A stretch of 64,000 bases of DNA, from NCBI GenBank assembly GCA_030762935.1, contig CM060881.1, forward strand, positions 104,384,501 to 104,448,500, given 5' to 3'. The position numbers were made by a program, and so were the translations under genes. Position 1 is the stretch's first letter; each line of letters opens with the position of its first letter. The notes below the pieces were generated by a model, which searched no databases, had not been told where the DNA came from, and saw nothing but the letters and a program-made list of their open reading frames with translations. This DNA is from Hymenopus coronatus (taxonomy: Eukaryota; Arthropoda; Insecta; Mantodea; Hymenopodidae). Positions 34,007 through 44,927 of the stretch are shown here, piece by piece.

Positions 34007-34190
34007 CGTAGGCTTTCACGGCCGGAGTCAGTGTAACTAAGAAATGTTTCCGGGCTGTTTTGCCGTGGTCTGCTGGTGTTAGAAGTCCCAGACGTTTCGT
34101 CCACAACTACGGACATCTTCAGTGGCGCGGTCGAAGTTTTCTTGGAGAAGGTTTCGCTGCGTCTGAAGCGTTGACTGTCGGGATCGCTAC
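34007..34190 (-). mobile_element. Hammerhead-like motif in a probable Penelope/retrozyme-type remnant
   Basis: The minus strand reads CTGAAGAT-GTCC-GTAGTTGT-GGAC-GAAACGTC at 34122-34091. A CUGANGA box, a stem, and GAAAC followed by a stem match the order of a hammerhead ribozyme core (core position 7 is variable in the family). One extra base lies before the stem, so activity is doubtful. Downstream are AGCCCGGAAACA and CCGGCCGTGAAAGCC. The element at 40.3 kb has the same layout. Confidence 0.45.
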
Positions 34191-34985
34191 CTTTATACTG
34201 GCAAGTGGGGGAGGATATAATTAAAACAAAGGTGTGCAATATACACACATACACACGCATGAACAGAGAGCCCATTTCTTTTCTTTTTTTTTTTTTTCTT
34301 TTTTTTTTTTTTTGTGTTCGGCTTCATCTAAAACTGAAACATTCTAACTTGCCTTCCAAAACTGTTCATGCAGTTTTATATCAGGTAGTTCACCTGTCCC
34401 TTATTATTTTTGGAGATAGGCAACACTTCAAACTTTGAAAGCAATAAAGTCGAAATTACCGTGCTTGTCGACCATTTGATAACCACGCAAATCTAGCCTT
34501 TTTTCATAGGAAAATAGGCGTTAGCAGCAATAGATACGTCCATTCCAAAAGCATGCGCTTAATAACTCCTTTTACAGTAGATGTTACATCGATAGGTTCG
34601 TTGTCATATGTTCTGCAACGTAAATAATAATGATTGAAGGCTAAACGAGGGGCTTAAGCTACAAAAAAGGAGTCCACAACAGTTATAAAGAGGTCAGAGG
34701 CGGAGAGGTAGTCATGTGCGATACTATACTTACAAGTTTCGATGGAAAAAGCGGTCGGGGTTAATTTCATGTTCCCTTATCACCTCGAGTGTGCCAGGTC
34801 CCATCGTCTGCATGCATTTTTTTTTCATTCTAATTGTTTTGAAAAAGAAACTTCACTAAGACTTTAAATAATACTCGACTGATAAAGTTAGAATAAATAT
34901 AAATAAAGAGAACAACATTAAAAACAACAACAAATAAGCAAGTTGACAAATGTTGTATCCCATCTAGCTTTGTGCCAAATCAGCA
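34191..34985. other. No gene seen; T-rich tract
   Basis: A T/C tract at about 34278-34312; otherwise AT-rich DNA without a recognisable element. Confidence 0.4.
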
Positions 34986-35100
34986 GGAAGGAAAGCGGGG
35001 GGAAAATTGTGAACGTTTTTGTAGCTTGACTCGAGCATCTTGGAACACAAACTAACAGCGTGCGTTAACCAAATACGCTACGGTTTAGCTATAACTTGCA
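34986..35100 (-). mobile_element. SINE-E head
   Basis: On the minus strand: CGTAGCGTATTTGGTTAACG (A box), then about 30 nt on GATGCTCGAGTCAAGC (B-box-like), then a short body. The same A-box sequence appears at 14.67 kb. Confidence 0.5.
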
Positions 35101-35650
35101 GCGCCAAAGCCCATCATGTTAATTTGTAGAACGATGTTTTCAGGTTAGACTGTAATCTGCGGGTTGCCTAAAACCAGAGAATAAGGTACAGGTGAAACAC
35201 CTTGTATACAAACTGGTTATAGTTTGAAGATAGCTACTTTCAGCTATAAAATAAACAGAAAAAAACTTGTATGTTTCTTTACCACAAAAGGAAAATAACG
35301 AAATGATGTCTACGGATGTACTGGTTTCTGTTTATTTGATTTCACGCATTCTGGAATTCTGTATGTCTCTCTGTAGTTTACAAGAACCTTATAAAGTTTA
35401 TTTTCCTTTTATGCTCTTCTTTTCTAGAGCTTAGACTCTATGCAAGCAGATTCGCCGGCTCTGTTTTATTTTTCATGTTATTTATTACCCACCTTACACC
35501 AAAACAGGTACACAGCAATACCAGGTGGCCCAACTGCTCCGTATTTAACGTATGCAGATATCCCTTCGTCAGTTAAAAGAGTGCAACGGTATATTAGAAC
35601 GTTTTGCCATTCATTATTTTAATTATTAATTTGCACAGGTTTACTATAGG
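35101..35650. other. No gene seen
   Basis: Spacer without recognisable features. Confidence 0.4.
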
Positions 35651-35653
35651 AAA

Positions 35654-36411
35654 GATACGAGGTGCGTCCAGAAAGTAAGTTCCGTTTGGTAATAACATTA
35701 AATTGTGTACAGATACAGAATAATTATTTATTGCTCAAAATTCCACATCTCTTAAAACTGCTTTTCCACATAACTGCAGAAATTTTGCAGGCATTTGTCA
35801 TAGCGTGGCACAAGTTTTTGTATACCTTCTTCATAGAAGCTTGCCGCCTGTGTCTTCAAAAAGTTGGAAACATTTTCTTTCAGCCCTTCGTCATTGTTGA
35901 AGTGTTGATCGCCAAGGAAAGACTTGAGATGTAAGAACAGATGAAAGTCGCTAGGAGCAAGGTCAGGGCTGTACGGAGGATGGTCAAACTCGTCCCAGCC
36001 AAATCCCTGTAGGAGGTTTTTCGTCACATTTGCAGTGTGTGGTCGTGCGTTGTCGTGCACTTCACTACGTCCTTCATTGAACTGTCGGACCCATCTTCTC
36101 ACCATTGAATCCCTCATCGATTTTGTCCGTAAACTTCGCAAATTTGCCGATAAATTTCAATTGGTTTCAGTTTCCTAACATTCAGAAAACGAATCACAGA
36201 TCTGATTTCACAAGCGGCGGAATTTTCAATCAACACCGACTTTGTAAACAAGCACAACAAAGCGTATGTGGCTGACAGCGATCTCAAACTGGTGCACGTT
36301 TCTTCTCCTTCATACAGAATCGTCTACCGCGCATGTGCGGAATTGCGATCGCAGCGCTGCAGCGGAGATAAATTGAAACGGAACTTACTTTCTGGACGTA
36401 CCTCGTATTTG
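35654..36411 (-). mobile_element. Internally deleted mariner with both terminal repeats and TA flanks
   Basis: Ends are CGAGGTGCGTCCAGAAAGTA and its inverted partner (TACTTTCTGGACGTACCTCG), each bordered by TA. Minus-strand coding starts with ENSAACEIRSVIRFLNVRKL and IEIYRQICEVYGQN (paired-type helix-turn-helix). It shifts frame to MRDSMVRRWVRQFNEGRSEV and then fuses directly to HDNARPHTANVTKNLL, HPPYSPDLAPSDFHLFLHLK and AASFYEEGIQKLVPRYDKCL. About 500 bp is missing between EGR.. and HDN.., taking the first catalytic Asp. The short VHD-coding sequence at the join suggests microhomology. Non-autonomous, but its ends look usable. Confidence 0.92.
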
Positions 36412-37255
36412 CTTCAGTAGCCTTGCCACTGAGGGTAAGAATGTGTTATTATATTGGCCAAGGTTACTTCATTTGTCAATCCAGAAATACAAATGCTTAT
36501 CTAAGAGCAAGGTTTTAGTGCATTAAAGGTCTAAGTAACAGGGAGTTTCTCAGACACAGGTTTTTTCCCTAAAAGTTCGTAGTTCGGGACTCTTTCATTA
36601 TAAAGAGGGGTCACGTAAGATACAATGAACTACCAAAACTAACCACGTGATAACTATATCTTCGCGTAACTTAGTAACCAATCAGAAATGAATCCAGAGC
36701 TTGGATATGTTGGCTATAAAAGCAGTGTGCACACGAGAAAAGCGTAGGTATCTACACTGCTGTATGCACGCTGTTGGTTTTTGATTATGTGAATATCTTA
36801 CGCGAAAAGGTGCAGCTACCGCATTAGCTGATGTGTAAGTTTTATATTGCTTAAAGCTTATGTGCTACGGTCAAAATTTGGTCCAAAATGTTTTTATACA
36901 ATGTGAAAGTTGTTTTATACAAATTCTCCGTTCTATTCCCACGGGAGTGAGTATTGGTCCAAATATTTCTCGCATGCACATGAACACCTGATAGAAAATG
37001 GTGGAGGTTGCTGATCCACAATTATTTATGTTCACTGCCGCAAGCTCAGTTTATGTATCCATTGCAAGAGCATATTATAATAGAAATAAAAAATTAATAA
37101 AGATGCGTTGGTGGACTATAATATGACTGGAACGTAGGAATATAGGTCAAGGAAAATGGTGTACTAATATGTTGCAAAATGAACTCGTTTCTGATTCTAA
37201 ATTATTTTAACTGCATTAGAAAGGACGACAAAATCACTCCCCAAGACACAAACAT
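36412..37255. other. No gene seen apart from a promoter-like cluster
   Basis: Spacer. See the promoter-like element at 36677-36750. Confidence 0.35.
36677..36838 (+). promoter_or_regulatory. Promoter-like cluster: CCAAT box, TATA box, possible splice donor
   Basis: ACCAATCAG at 36677, GGCTATAAAAGC 35 bp further on at 36713, and at 36829 ATGTGTAAGT, which fits a 5' splice site after a short leader. Spacing is right for a pol II promoter. No coding exon could be tied to it, and such clusters arise by chance in AT-rich DNA. Confidence 0.25.
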
Positions 37256-38776
37256 GAGAAAGTCCATACCAGTAGATGAACCAGCAATCACGTTTTTATA
37301 TTTTTGTTGAGAATAGAGGTTAGGTACAAATGGGTCCGATAAAATGCATTTGCAGGGGTTATAAATACCCGAGTCATTATTTCATAAATCTCTGCCGCAC
37401 AAAAAAATTTGTATTTCAACCATAGCTCAGCTACAATAAACCTATTATTTAGGACAAAGTCTATAAGATACAGCAAAATTTCATATAAACAATCACGTTG
37501 GCGGGAAGGAAGACCCAGCGATAGCTGCCATCTTATTACGTCATTCCCACCTGGTCGGTCATTGGTTGATTCCATACGCATGGATCAAAAATTAAACCCT
37601 GTTGTAGCAAACTGGAATTGGACCAAAAATGGGACGGAAATTGTATACAATGAAATTATCCGATGTCCCATGATCCAATTTGTAGTTTGAAGCGTATTAG
37701 AGCAAAATATTTGACTGTGAAACATCGGCTTAATAGTGAATTAAGCAATAACTATTAACGACCGTGACCATGAAAAACGTTGTAGTCAGAAGAAATAGCA
37801 CCACTTATGAGCATAGATTACGAAATTTACAAGAACTATGTCGGGAGTCACTCAACGGATTGGTGCCTCAACAATAATAAGTATGAATAAGCAGCATCAA
37901 TTCTGAGGAATCTAAGTGAAGTACTTAATTTTGTAAGTCTGCCCATTGTGACATACCTCCCCTCAATTAGAGTCTAATTTGTGTGATTTACATTGATGAG
38001 CTTAGTCGGCGCATCACCAAACGTCAAGGAGGTATTTCACTGTCGTTAATTTAGACCGACTCCATGGTAGACGAAAAAGCTGCGACAAGAGTTGCAGAAA
38101 TCAGCGGGGCTATTTAAAATTAAACAGTCAGTCGAGAACTGCTTGAGCGATCTAAGTTTTACCATCTCCAAATATAAAAAAGAGGTGTGATACGACGATT
38201 GCTTACGCTGTTTCTATGGACCGGTCTTAATTTGAAATAGCACGCAGAAATATTTAAAGACGCCAAGTAGGGACACCAGGCAATACGTGATTTACAGGTT
38301 TATTAACAAAGTTTTTACACTTTGTCGGTGTGTTTCAGTTTACTGATGTTTTGGTTTTCATTCTACATGCATAATGCATATTTGCATATAAACATATGCA
38401 TACATATTTACAACTTAAAAGGTATGCGTAGAGTGCCTACTTTAAATTAAATAAGTATCTGTTATTATTAACACAAAACACCAATGCCTGAACTGTTTTT
38501 TATTATTTCTGCATAAATGCTTGGTCAATGAAGACATGGGTGATATCTTTCTGCAGTTTTAGAAACTCTAAATTTTATAAATGTTAAACTGACATACCCA
38601 AATTTGTTTATTGTAAAGTTTTTTGTTACTGGTATGCTAATTTCAGTCCAGTTTTCACCGATGGAGAGAGCTGCTTGGTCAATACCCCTTAGGTTGAATT
38701 TGCCCACATTCGTTGCCAATTTTCAAATTTTCTTCCCGCTTCTATTATTTCTTTTTTCTATGTCTTTTTGTAGTTC

Positions 38777-38808
<32 letters not shown>

Positions 38809-39035
38809 GTCGGATACTTTCTTAGCAAGTTTATAAGGTGTTTAGTTCTTATATTACATCGTGTGCTTTTATCAATTTAAAATTTGTCCTATTACAGTGC
38901 ATGATTATCGTGGTTTTTGAATAAGTCAATTGTAGTTTTTTTGTCTGAATATCTCGTACAATAACCATACATTCCGTAATTGGCCTATCCTTTATTTTAC
39001 TTTGATTTCAAAAATAAAATTGAGAAATTGTATTC
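37256..39035. other. No gene seen
   Basis: About 1.8 kb without a recognisable repeat. ORFs at 37288-37690 overlap on both strands and show no domain. A CT run lies at 38778-38801. Confidence 0.4.
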
Positions 39036-39039
39036 TCTT

Positions 39040-39190
39040 ATTTTCCTTCTACTTAGAAGGAAGCAAGTAATGGAATCATTTCTTCTAATATTTATCTCGA
39101 TTAGCATGATACAGATAAAGGAATAATATTTTGTAAGAATAGCGTGTTTGAAAAACAGGTAAAGAAAGGTATGTGAATGGAACAGATACG
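39040..39190 (-). repeat. HER head fragment 18
   Basis: CTTCTACTTAGAAGGAAGCA to GGAACAGATACGATTT, abutting the tail of copy 19 (tandem on the minus strand). Confidence 0.75.
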
Positions 39191-39193
39191 ATT

Positions 39194-40052
39194 TCTACTT
39201 TCTCTCTATACTCACCATGTACATAGTGTATAGCGAAGGTATTGCACTCCACCCAAAAATTCGATACCGAGACTTCACCGGAAATATATATTTTAGGGTC
39301 CCCTGTATACAAAAAAAGCATTTTTAGAAAAAGGTCCGTGTGTGTCCATGTGCCTGTGAACACGATAACTCAAAAACGAAAAATCGGTAAAGTACCAAAC
39401 TTGGTATTTAAGTTTTGTATCTTCCAGGAATGCAACACGAAGATTTTGAAAAAATTTCCCTCACCCCAAACTACCCTTTACATAGAACTTTTTTCGAAAC
39501 TCTTGATTTTCTTAAGAATAGCTCTAACGATTTTGATTAAAATATCGTATATTAAAGATATTTACCTAACAAATAAAATGCATATCTTGAATTCTCTGGG
39601 AATAACCTCTGAAGACTGCTTTATTCTGGATGACTTTTACGGAATTGTACATAACTGCTAAACCGACAGAGATGGACAAAAACCTACACGTAAAATATAG
39701 AGCACGTTAAAACACGTAATCTATATTATATACATTTTTTTCGTGGAGGTCATCATTTTTTAAACATTCCTTGTTTTTGGGTTCTGCTCTGAAAAACCTA
39801 TATTTTTCTCATACAGGAATTTGTCAACTGATGTCCACACAACAAAGGAACTTCAGTGACATAGCAACGAGCTTTTGATTATCACTTTAACCTATGGTAC
39901 TCCCTTATTTCGCTTCTACTTACAAAGAAGCAAGTAATAAGACTATTTTTGCTATTTTTTTTTATTAGCATGAAGTAAACAGAAGTATAAGCTTTTTAAA
40001 AATAATTTTTTGCAGAGATGTAGAGAAAGTCATGTGAATGGTACACATCAGA
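39194..40052 (-). repeat. HER copy 19, full length
   Basis: Complete copy. Tail TACTTTCTCTCTATACTC with CATGTACATAGTGTATAG; head ACACATCAGATTTTTTATTT. The ORF at 39242 spans it but is not conserved between copies. Confidence 0.93.
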
Positions 40053-40124
40053 TTTTTTATTTTGTGTCACACCTGTCACCCTCTCACTTTCCTAAAACTT
40101 GATCCCTGCGTTCTTCTGATCTCT

Positions 40125-40190
40125 TTCTCTGTCTTCCTTTCTCTCTCTCTCTCACTCGCTCTCTCTCAACCACACACTCGCACACATGCG
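40125..40190. repeat. CT/CA simple repeats
   Basis: CTCTCTCTCTCTC at about 40139-40153, followed by CACACACTCGCACACA. Confidence 0.75.
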
Positions 40191-40257
40191 TACATCTATG
40201 TTTCACTCTGAAATAGATAAATGACATTTTGGTAGATATAAATGTTATATTTAGAAA

Positions 40258-40497
40258 ATAAGTATTTTATATGAAATAAGAACTAAAGCTTTCCTGGCGA
40301 CGTGTTAATTCAAAATCTTCTCGGGCTTCTAGCCAGGTAAAAACTTGGCTTGACACCAACGTTTCGAAGAAGTGCATCTTCCTCGTCTTCAGGGTGAACT
40401 GAGACGAGGAAGATGCACTTCTTCGAAACGTTGGTGTCAAGCCAAGTTTTTACCTGGCTAGAAGCCCGAGAAGATTTTGAATTAAGTATTTTATATG
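40258..40497. mobile_element. 84-bp-arm perfect palindrome with hammerhead-like cores, flanked by a 15-bp direct repeat
   Basis: Arms 40305-40388 and 40402-40485 are exact inverted copies around a 13-nt spacer. Each arm carries a CTGA..GACGAGGAAG-ATGCA-CTTCTTCG-AAACGTT core: a hammerhead-like CUGANGA box (left arm, minus strand), an 8-bp stem with one G-T pair, and GAAACG. The rest of the arm reads AAGCCAAGTTTTTACCTGGC then TAGAAGCCCGAGAAGA. TAAGTATTTTATATG occurs at both borders (about 40259-40273 and 40483-40497), as expected for a target-site duplication. Perfect arms imply recent origin or ongoing gene conversion. Confidence 0.7.
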
Positions 40498-40499
40498 GT

Positions 40500-40870
40500 T
40501 TATAATTTCATATAAAAATTAATTGTGTTCTGATTCTAATGTTTGCCCTCATTACAGTCTTATATCTGTAGGAAGATAAATATGACGTATACATAATTTG
40601 TGTTTCATAATGAACCTGAGAGTTAAGAATTATAAACATAATTGCTTACAGCTTAAATTTATAATCATATTTTCGGTGATGTGAACTCGTACATTAATGA
40701 AACACAAATTAACCCCGATGCAATTAGTGATAATTCGATTCTAACGTTCAAAAGAAGGGAGAATAGTAAATAATGATCAAATGAGTGAAGAATGAAGAAC
40801 CAATGCTATAACGAATGGAATCATAGACAGTGTTACGTTATATAAGTTGTGATGGCTGTCGCAGAAGTAC
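40500..40870. other. No gene seen
   Basis: AT-rich spacer before the mariner. Confidence 0.4.
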
Positions 40871-40914
40871 TCGACCTAACAAAACAAGCACAAACATTTT
40901 GGAGAAAAGCATCT

Positions 40915-41911
40915 TTATTTCTCTATATAGTCTCCTTTTAGCTCGATACACTGCTCAATAGCTTTGATACCCAATTAATAGTGACAGCTATCGAGATCTG
41001 CAAAATAGCCATCAACTGCAGACTCCATCTCTTCATTGTTGGCAAATTTCTACTACCAAGCCATTTCTTCAAGTTTGGAAACAGAAAATAATCGGCGGAG
41101 TCTAAATCTGGTGAATAGGGTGTATGAGGCAGCAATTCGAACCATAACTCATTGAATTTGGCCAAGGCGTTGATGGACGTGTAAACTGGTGTATTGCCTT
41201 AATAAATCAAAACTTTCTTTTCGCCATATTTTCTCGCTTTCATCACTTAAACGATGTAAAAAGTTTGGCTAATATTCGCCATTAATTACTTTTTTTTTTA
41301 GATAGTCAATGAAAATTATCCCGTGTGCGTTCCAGAAATTTGAAGCAATGCCCTTGCCTGCAGATGGAACTGTCATCGCCTTCTTTGGAGCCGATACTCT
41401 CCTTCCAATCCACTGTTTTGATTGTTCCTTCGTCTCAGGTGGGAAGTGACTGGCCCAGATTTCATTCATTGTTGTGAATCGATACAAAATCTCAGCTTTA
41501 TTACAGCGAATCATTTACAAAAACTCGACTGAAATATCCTGACGACGTTATTTTTGTTCTGTTGTGATAAACACGGCACTCACATTTCTCATAACTTCAT
41601 ATCCAAATTTTATGTCAGTATGTACAGAACTTTTTGAGATGCATTGTATGTTAGCTCACGTTTTCAGTCGGCGGTCATCCAATACTATTTCGTGAATTTT
41701 CTTGCAATTTCTGGACTGGTGACCTCATGTGGTCGACCACTGTGATGTTCGTCTTGGCAGCTCGTACGGCCGCGCTTAAACTCTGCAACCCAATATTTCA
41801 CTATTATAAACGAAGGAGCAGACTCTCCCAAAGCAAAATCTAGCTCAGCTATAATATTAGTTGGACTAAAACTTTTCAAATGAAAGTAGTTTTATGACCA
41901 GTTTTATCCAT
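40915..41911 (-). pseudogene. Mellifera-type mariner transposase, inactivated
   Basis: The minus strand starts MDKTGHKTTFI at 41911, with a stop soon after. It then gives TNIIAELDFALGESAPSFII, VKYWVAEFKRGRTSCQDEHH and SGRPHEVTSPEIARKF (helix-turn-helix and linker), RFTTMNEIWASHFPPETKEQ, SKQWIGRRVSAPKKAMTVPS, HGIIFIDYLKKKVINGEY, MAKFNELWFELLPHTPYSPD and SADYFLFPNLKKWLG, ending CIELKGDYIEK and a stop at 40915. It is nearly full length (about 330 codons) but broken by stops and frameshifts. The first catalytic Asp (usual TxDETW) is Asn (TMNEIW); the third (ADYFLF) is kept. The left flank has GGCTGTCGCAGAAGTACTCG, a possible terminus; its partner was not found. Confidence 0.88.
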
Positions 41912-41959
41912 GTTTACAAATTCGCTGAGAGCATTCACTAATGGTGGTTGCTAAGCAAA

Positions 41960-42459
41960 TACTAAACAATGAAAAATCGTCAAACTAAACTTAAGCTTTC
42001 TAAGGTTGGTGCTTTTTACCATTGTTGTTGTTGTTATTGTTTGAAACAACCGCTATCTATACGTAAGGTTCTTCTGGGAGAGCAACTGCATGACTGAAGC
42101 TCTCTGTAACAGGAGTTAACATCCAAGTGAAACAATTAATTGGTAGACGAGTTTAAGAAGAAAAGAATTGATGCTCACAGGGCAAGGATCCCACAAGCCA
42201 CTAATCTTATTTCGGCAACTCCTTCTGTTTAAATTAGTTCTACACAACCAACTGTGCACTAGTTGCAGTTTAATTCTGTTTCCCATCACACAACAGAATG
42301 CAGAATAGATCTCGAGTTAAATTTCTTATAACAGAGCTAAAGTTTTGCGGGTTTGTGGTGGTGCAACAGTTGTGCCATGGTGCGGCGTTTTGTTTCCTTC
42401 TCCAACAAAGTATCCTAGTGCCGTTGCGATCATACTCAACTATATTCTAACCTACTTAA
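41960..42459. other. No gene seen
   Basis: Spacer with a short TTG repeat near 42021-42036. Confidence 0.4.
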
Positions 42460-42647
42460 GGTGATGCATTTGGAAATTTGGAATATCCAGATTACGTAAG
42501 ACATTTAATTGCAATAACCTACACGTTATTTCACAAAATTATAGGGATATTCTTATCATGTGTCAAAATTTAGCCTTGCATTGCTATTTGAATAACATGT
42601 TCATTGTCTAAATTCATTGCTCTAATAATGTGGCAGACCATTCAGTT
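42460..42647 (-). repeat. HER-flanking segment, copy 2
   Basis: Partner of 26437-26609, in the same position next to a minus-strand HER tail. Confidence 0.65.
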
Positions 42648-43447
42648 TTACATTCTCTACCACCATATGTACAATGTACATAGGGATAGAGAAGGTATGT
42701 AATGCACCCAAAAATTCGATGTCGAGATTTCACGGGAAATATATCTTTTGGGGTCTCCCGAGTCCGAAAAAAAGGTGCGTGTCTCTGTCTGTCTGTGTGT
42801 ATGTGTGAGTCTGTGGACAGCATATCCCCAAAATGAAAATACCGTTAAATAACATTCAAGGATGCGACACGAAGATTTAAAAAAAATCCCCTTTACATGG
42901 AAAAAAATTCAAAGTTTTGATTTTCTGAAAACTGGCTCGAACATTTTGATTAAAAACACGTATATTAAAGATATTTACCTGACAAATAATATGTATATCT
43001 TGAATTTTCTGGGAATAGCCTCTGAAGGCTACTTTATTCTGAATGAATTTTACGGAATTTTGTAAGACTAAGTAAACCGTAAGAGATACATAAAAACTTG
43101 CCAAAAATGTAGAGCACATTAAAACACACAATTTACGTTACATACATCTTTTACGTGGAGTTGATCGTTTTTAAGGTATTCATTGTTTTTTATTTCAGCT
43201 TTAAAAAACTTATACTTTTCTCATACAAGAATTGGTCAATTCGTGTCTAAACAATCAACGGAACTTCAGTCACTTAGCAACCAGTTTTTGACTATCACTT
43301 TAACTTATGGTACTCCATTATTTCGCTTTAACTTTTTCTGCTAATTTCTTCTCGATTCGCATGAAGTACACAGGAGCTTTAGTTTTTTTACAATAATTCG
43401 TGGCAGAGATGTAGAGAAAGTCATGTGAATGGAACACATCAGATTTT
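42648..43447 (-). repeat. HER copy 20, full length
   Basis: The tail palindrome is TATGTACAATGTACATA, of the second hairpin type. GT-rich run near 42780-42805. Head GAACACATCAGATTTTTAAG. Confidence 0.93.
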
Positions 43448-43784
43448 TAAGAATATTGTGCAGGAATGTAAAACGCAGAGAGGATCTATACACAATCATA
43501 GTAAGCTTAATTAGCAACTTCAATATCAAGAAGTGAGGGAATGGAATTTTCAGAATTTATTCATTTTTTTCTGAATAAAGTATAGTAGCTGATTTGAGCT
43601 GTAGCATATTGCAATAGAAAAGTATATTCTCGTTTAAATTCGAAGGTAATAGCGTTTCCGTTTCTTGAACAGCGTACAAGTGAACGCTTCTTTGACAGCT
43701 GATGGTAATAGTGAAGGTATAATTTGGACTTACCAAAAGAGTAGAAATCCCATTTTTACCCCGGTCGAAAATTACCAATACTCG
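43448..43784. other. No gene seen
   Basis: Spacer; ORFs overlap on both strands without a domain. Confidence 0.35.
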
Positions 43785-43785
43785 C

Positions 43786-44012
43786 ACGTATGGCTCAGTG
43801 ATTGTTCAGTCGCATGTCACCCAGGCGGTCCAGATTTGGTCCCAAGCGACCGCATGTGGAATTTGTGGTGGACAAAGCGGCGCAGGGGTGGGTTCTGCGA
43901 TTTCCGAGGTCATTATATTCCACCGGTGCTGCATCTTCATTCCATGTATCATCAGTGGTATTGCCTGCTGTGTCATATGCAGTAAACGCAGACGTCAAAC
44001 AAACAAACAAAA
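43786..44012 (+). mobile_element. SINE-A-related SINE with a different 3' end
   Basis: Head CGTATGGCTCAGTGATTGTT then CAGATTTGGTCCCAAGC. The shared body GCATGTGGAATTTGTGGTGG ACAAAGCGG matches SINE-A. The 3' part (ATCAGTGGTATTGCC ... CAGACGTCAAAC) and the (AAAC)n tail differ, so it is a sister family or a mosaic. It ends against the head of HER copy 21. Confidence 0.75.
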
Positions 44013-44018
44013 TTAAAA

Positions 44019-44924
44019 AATCTGATGTGTTACACTCACGTACGTGACTTTCTATAGCTGCTCTACAAACAAACTTCTTATAAAAGATAAGTCTTCTTTC
44101 TTCACAATGCTAATCGAGATAAACATTAGCAAATGTTCTTATTACTTAGTTCCTTATAAGTAGAAGAGAATTAAAGGAATGCGTTATGCTAAAGTGATAA
44201 CCAAATGTTTTAAAAGCTGTCGTTATGTAATTGTCATTGCAAATCGCTTCTTTGATTGGCTAGAAGTAGAACAAAAGAAACGGACACTTCCGTCTGAGAA
44301 AAGTATAAGTACTTCATCACTGAAACGAACAACAAGAAATACCTCAAAAACGGTATGCTCCACGAAAAAAAAATATATATCATATAACTTGTGTATTTTA
44401 ACCAGATCTGCATTTTTTGTATCGTAAGTTTTTGGCTATCTCTTATGGTGTACTACTTATGCCAAACTAAGTAAAATTCATCCAGAATAAACAAGTCATT
44501 AGAAGATATTCCCAGAAAATTTTATTGCTGATTGAAATGGCTTTAATAGGTGGTATATTAATCAAAATCGTTAAGAGCTATTTTTAAGAAAAACAACATT
44601 TTCGAAATTTTTTCCATGTAAAGGGTACTTAGAGGTGGGGGGATTTTCTTTAAAATCTACGTCACGCATCCTTGGAAGATACCAAACTTAAATATCAAGT
44701 TTGGTATTTAACCGTTTCTCCGTTTTTGAGCTATGCTGTCCACAGAGACACACAGACAGAGAGACAAACACACGCACATACGGACCTGTTTCTGAAAATG
44801 CCTTTTTTGGATTCAGGGGATCCTAAAACATGTATTTCCGGTGGAATCTCGACATTGAATTTTTGAGTGGAATACAGTACTTCTCTATCCCTATGTACAT
44901 TGTACATACGGGGCTAGCAAAGTA
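44019..44924 (+). repeat. HER copy 21, full length
   Basis: CA/GA tract near 44745-44780. Second-type hairpin: TATGTACATTGTACATA inside CCC/GGG. Followed after three bases by copy 22. Confidence 0.93.
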
Positions 44925-44927
44925 AAA

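Noticed and set aside
39242..39661. 139-codon ORF as a gene
   Set aside because: It lies wholly in a HER copy and is not conserved in other copies.
42003..42015. AAGGTTGGTGCTTTTTACC as a mariner terminus
   Set aside because: It resembles some mariner ends but points away from the mariner at 40.9-41.9 kb and has no partner.
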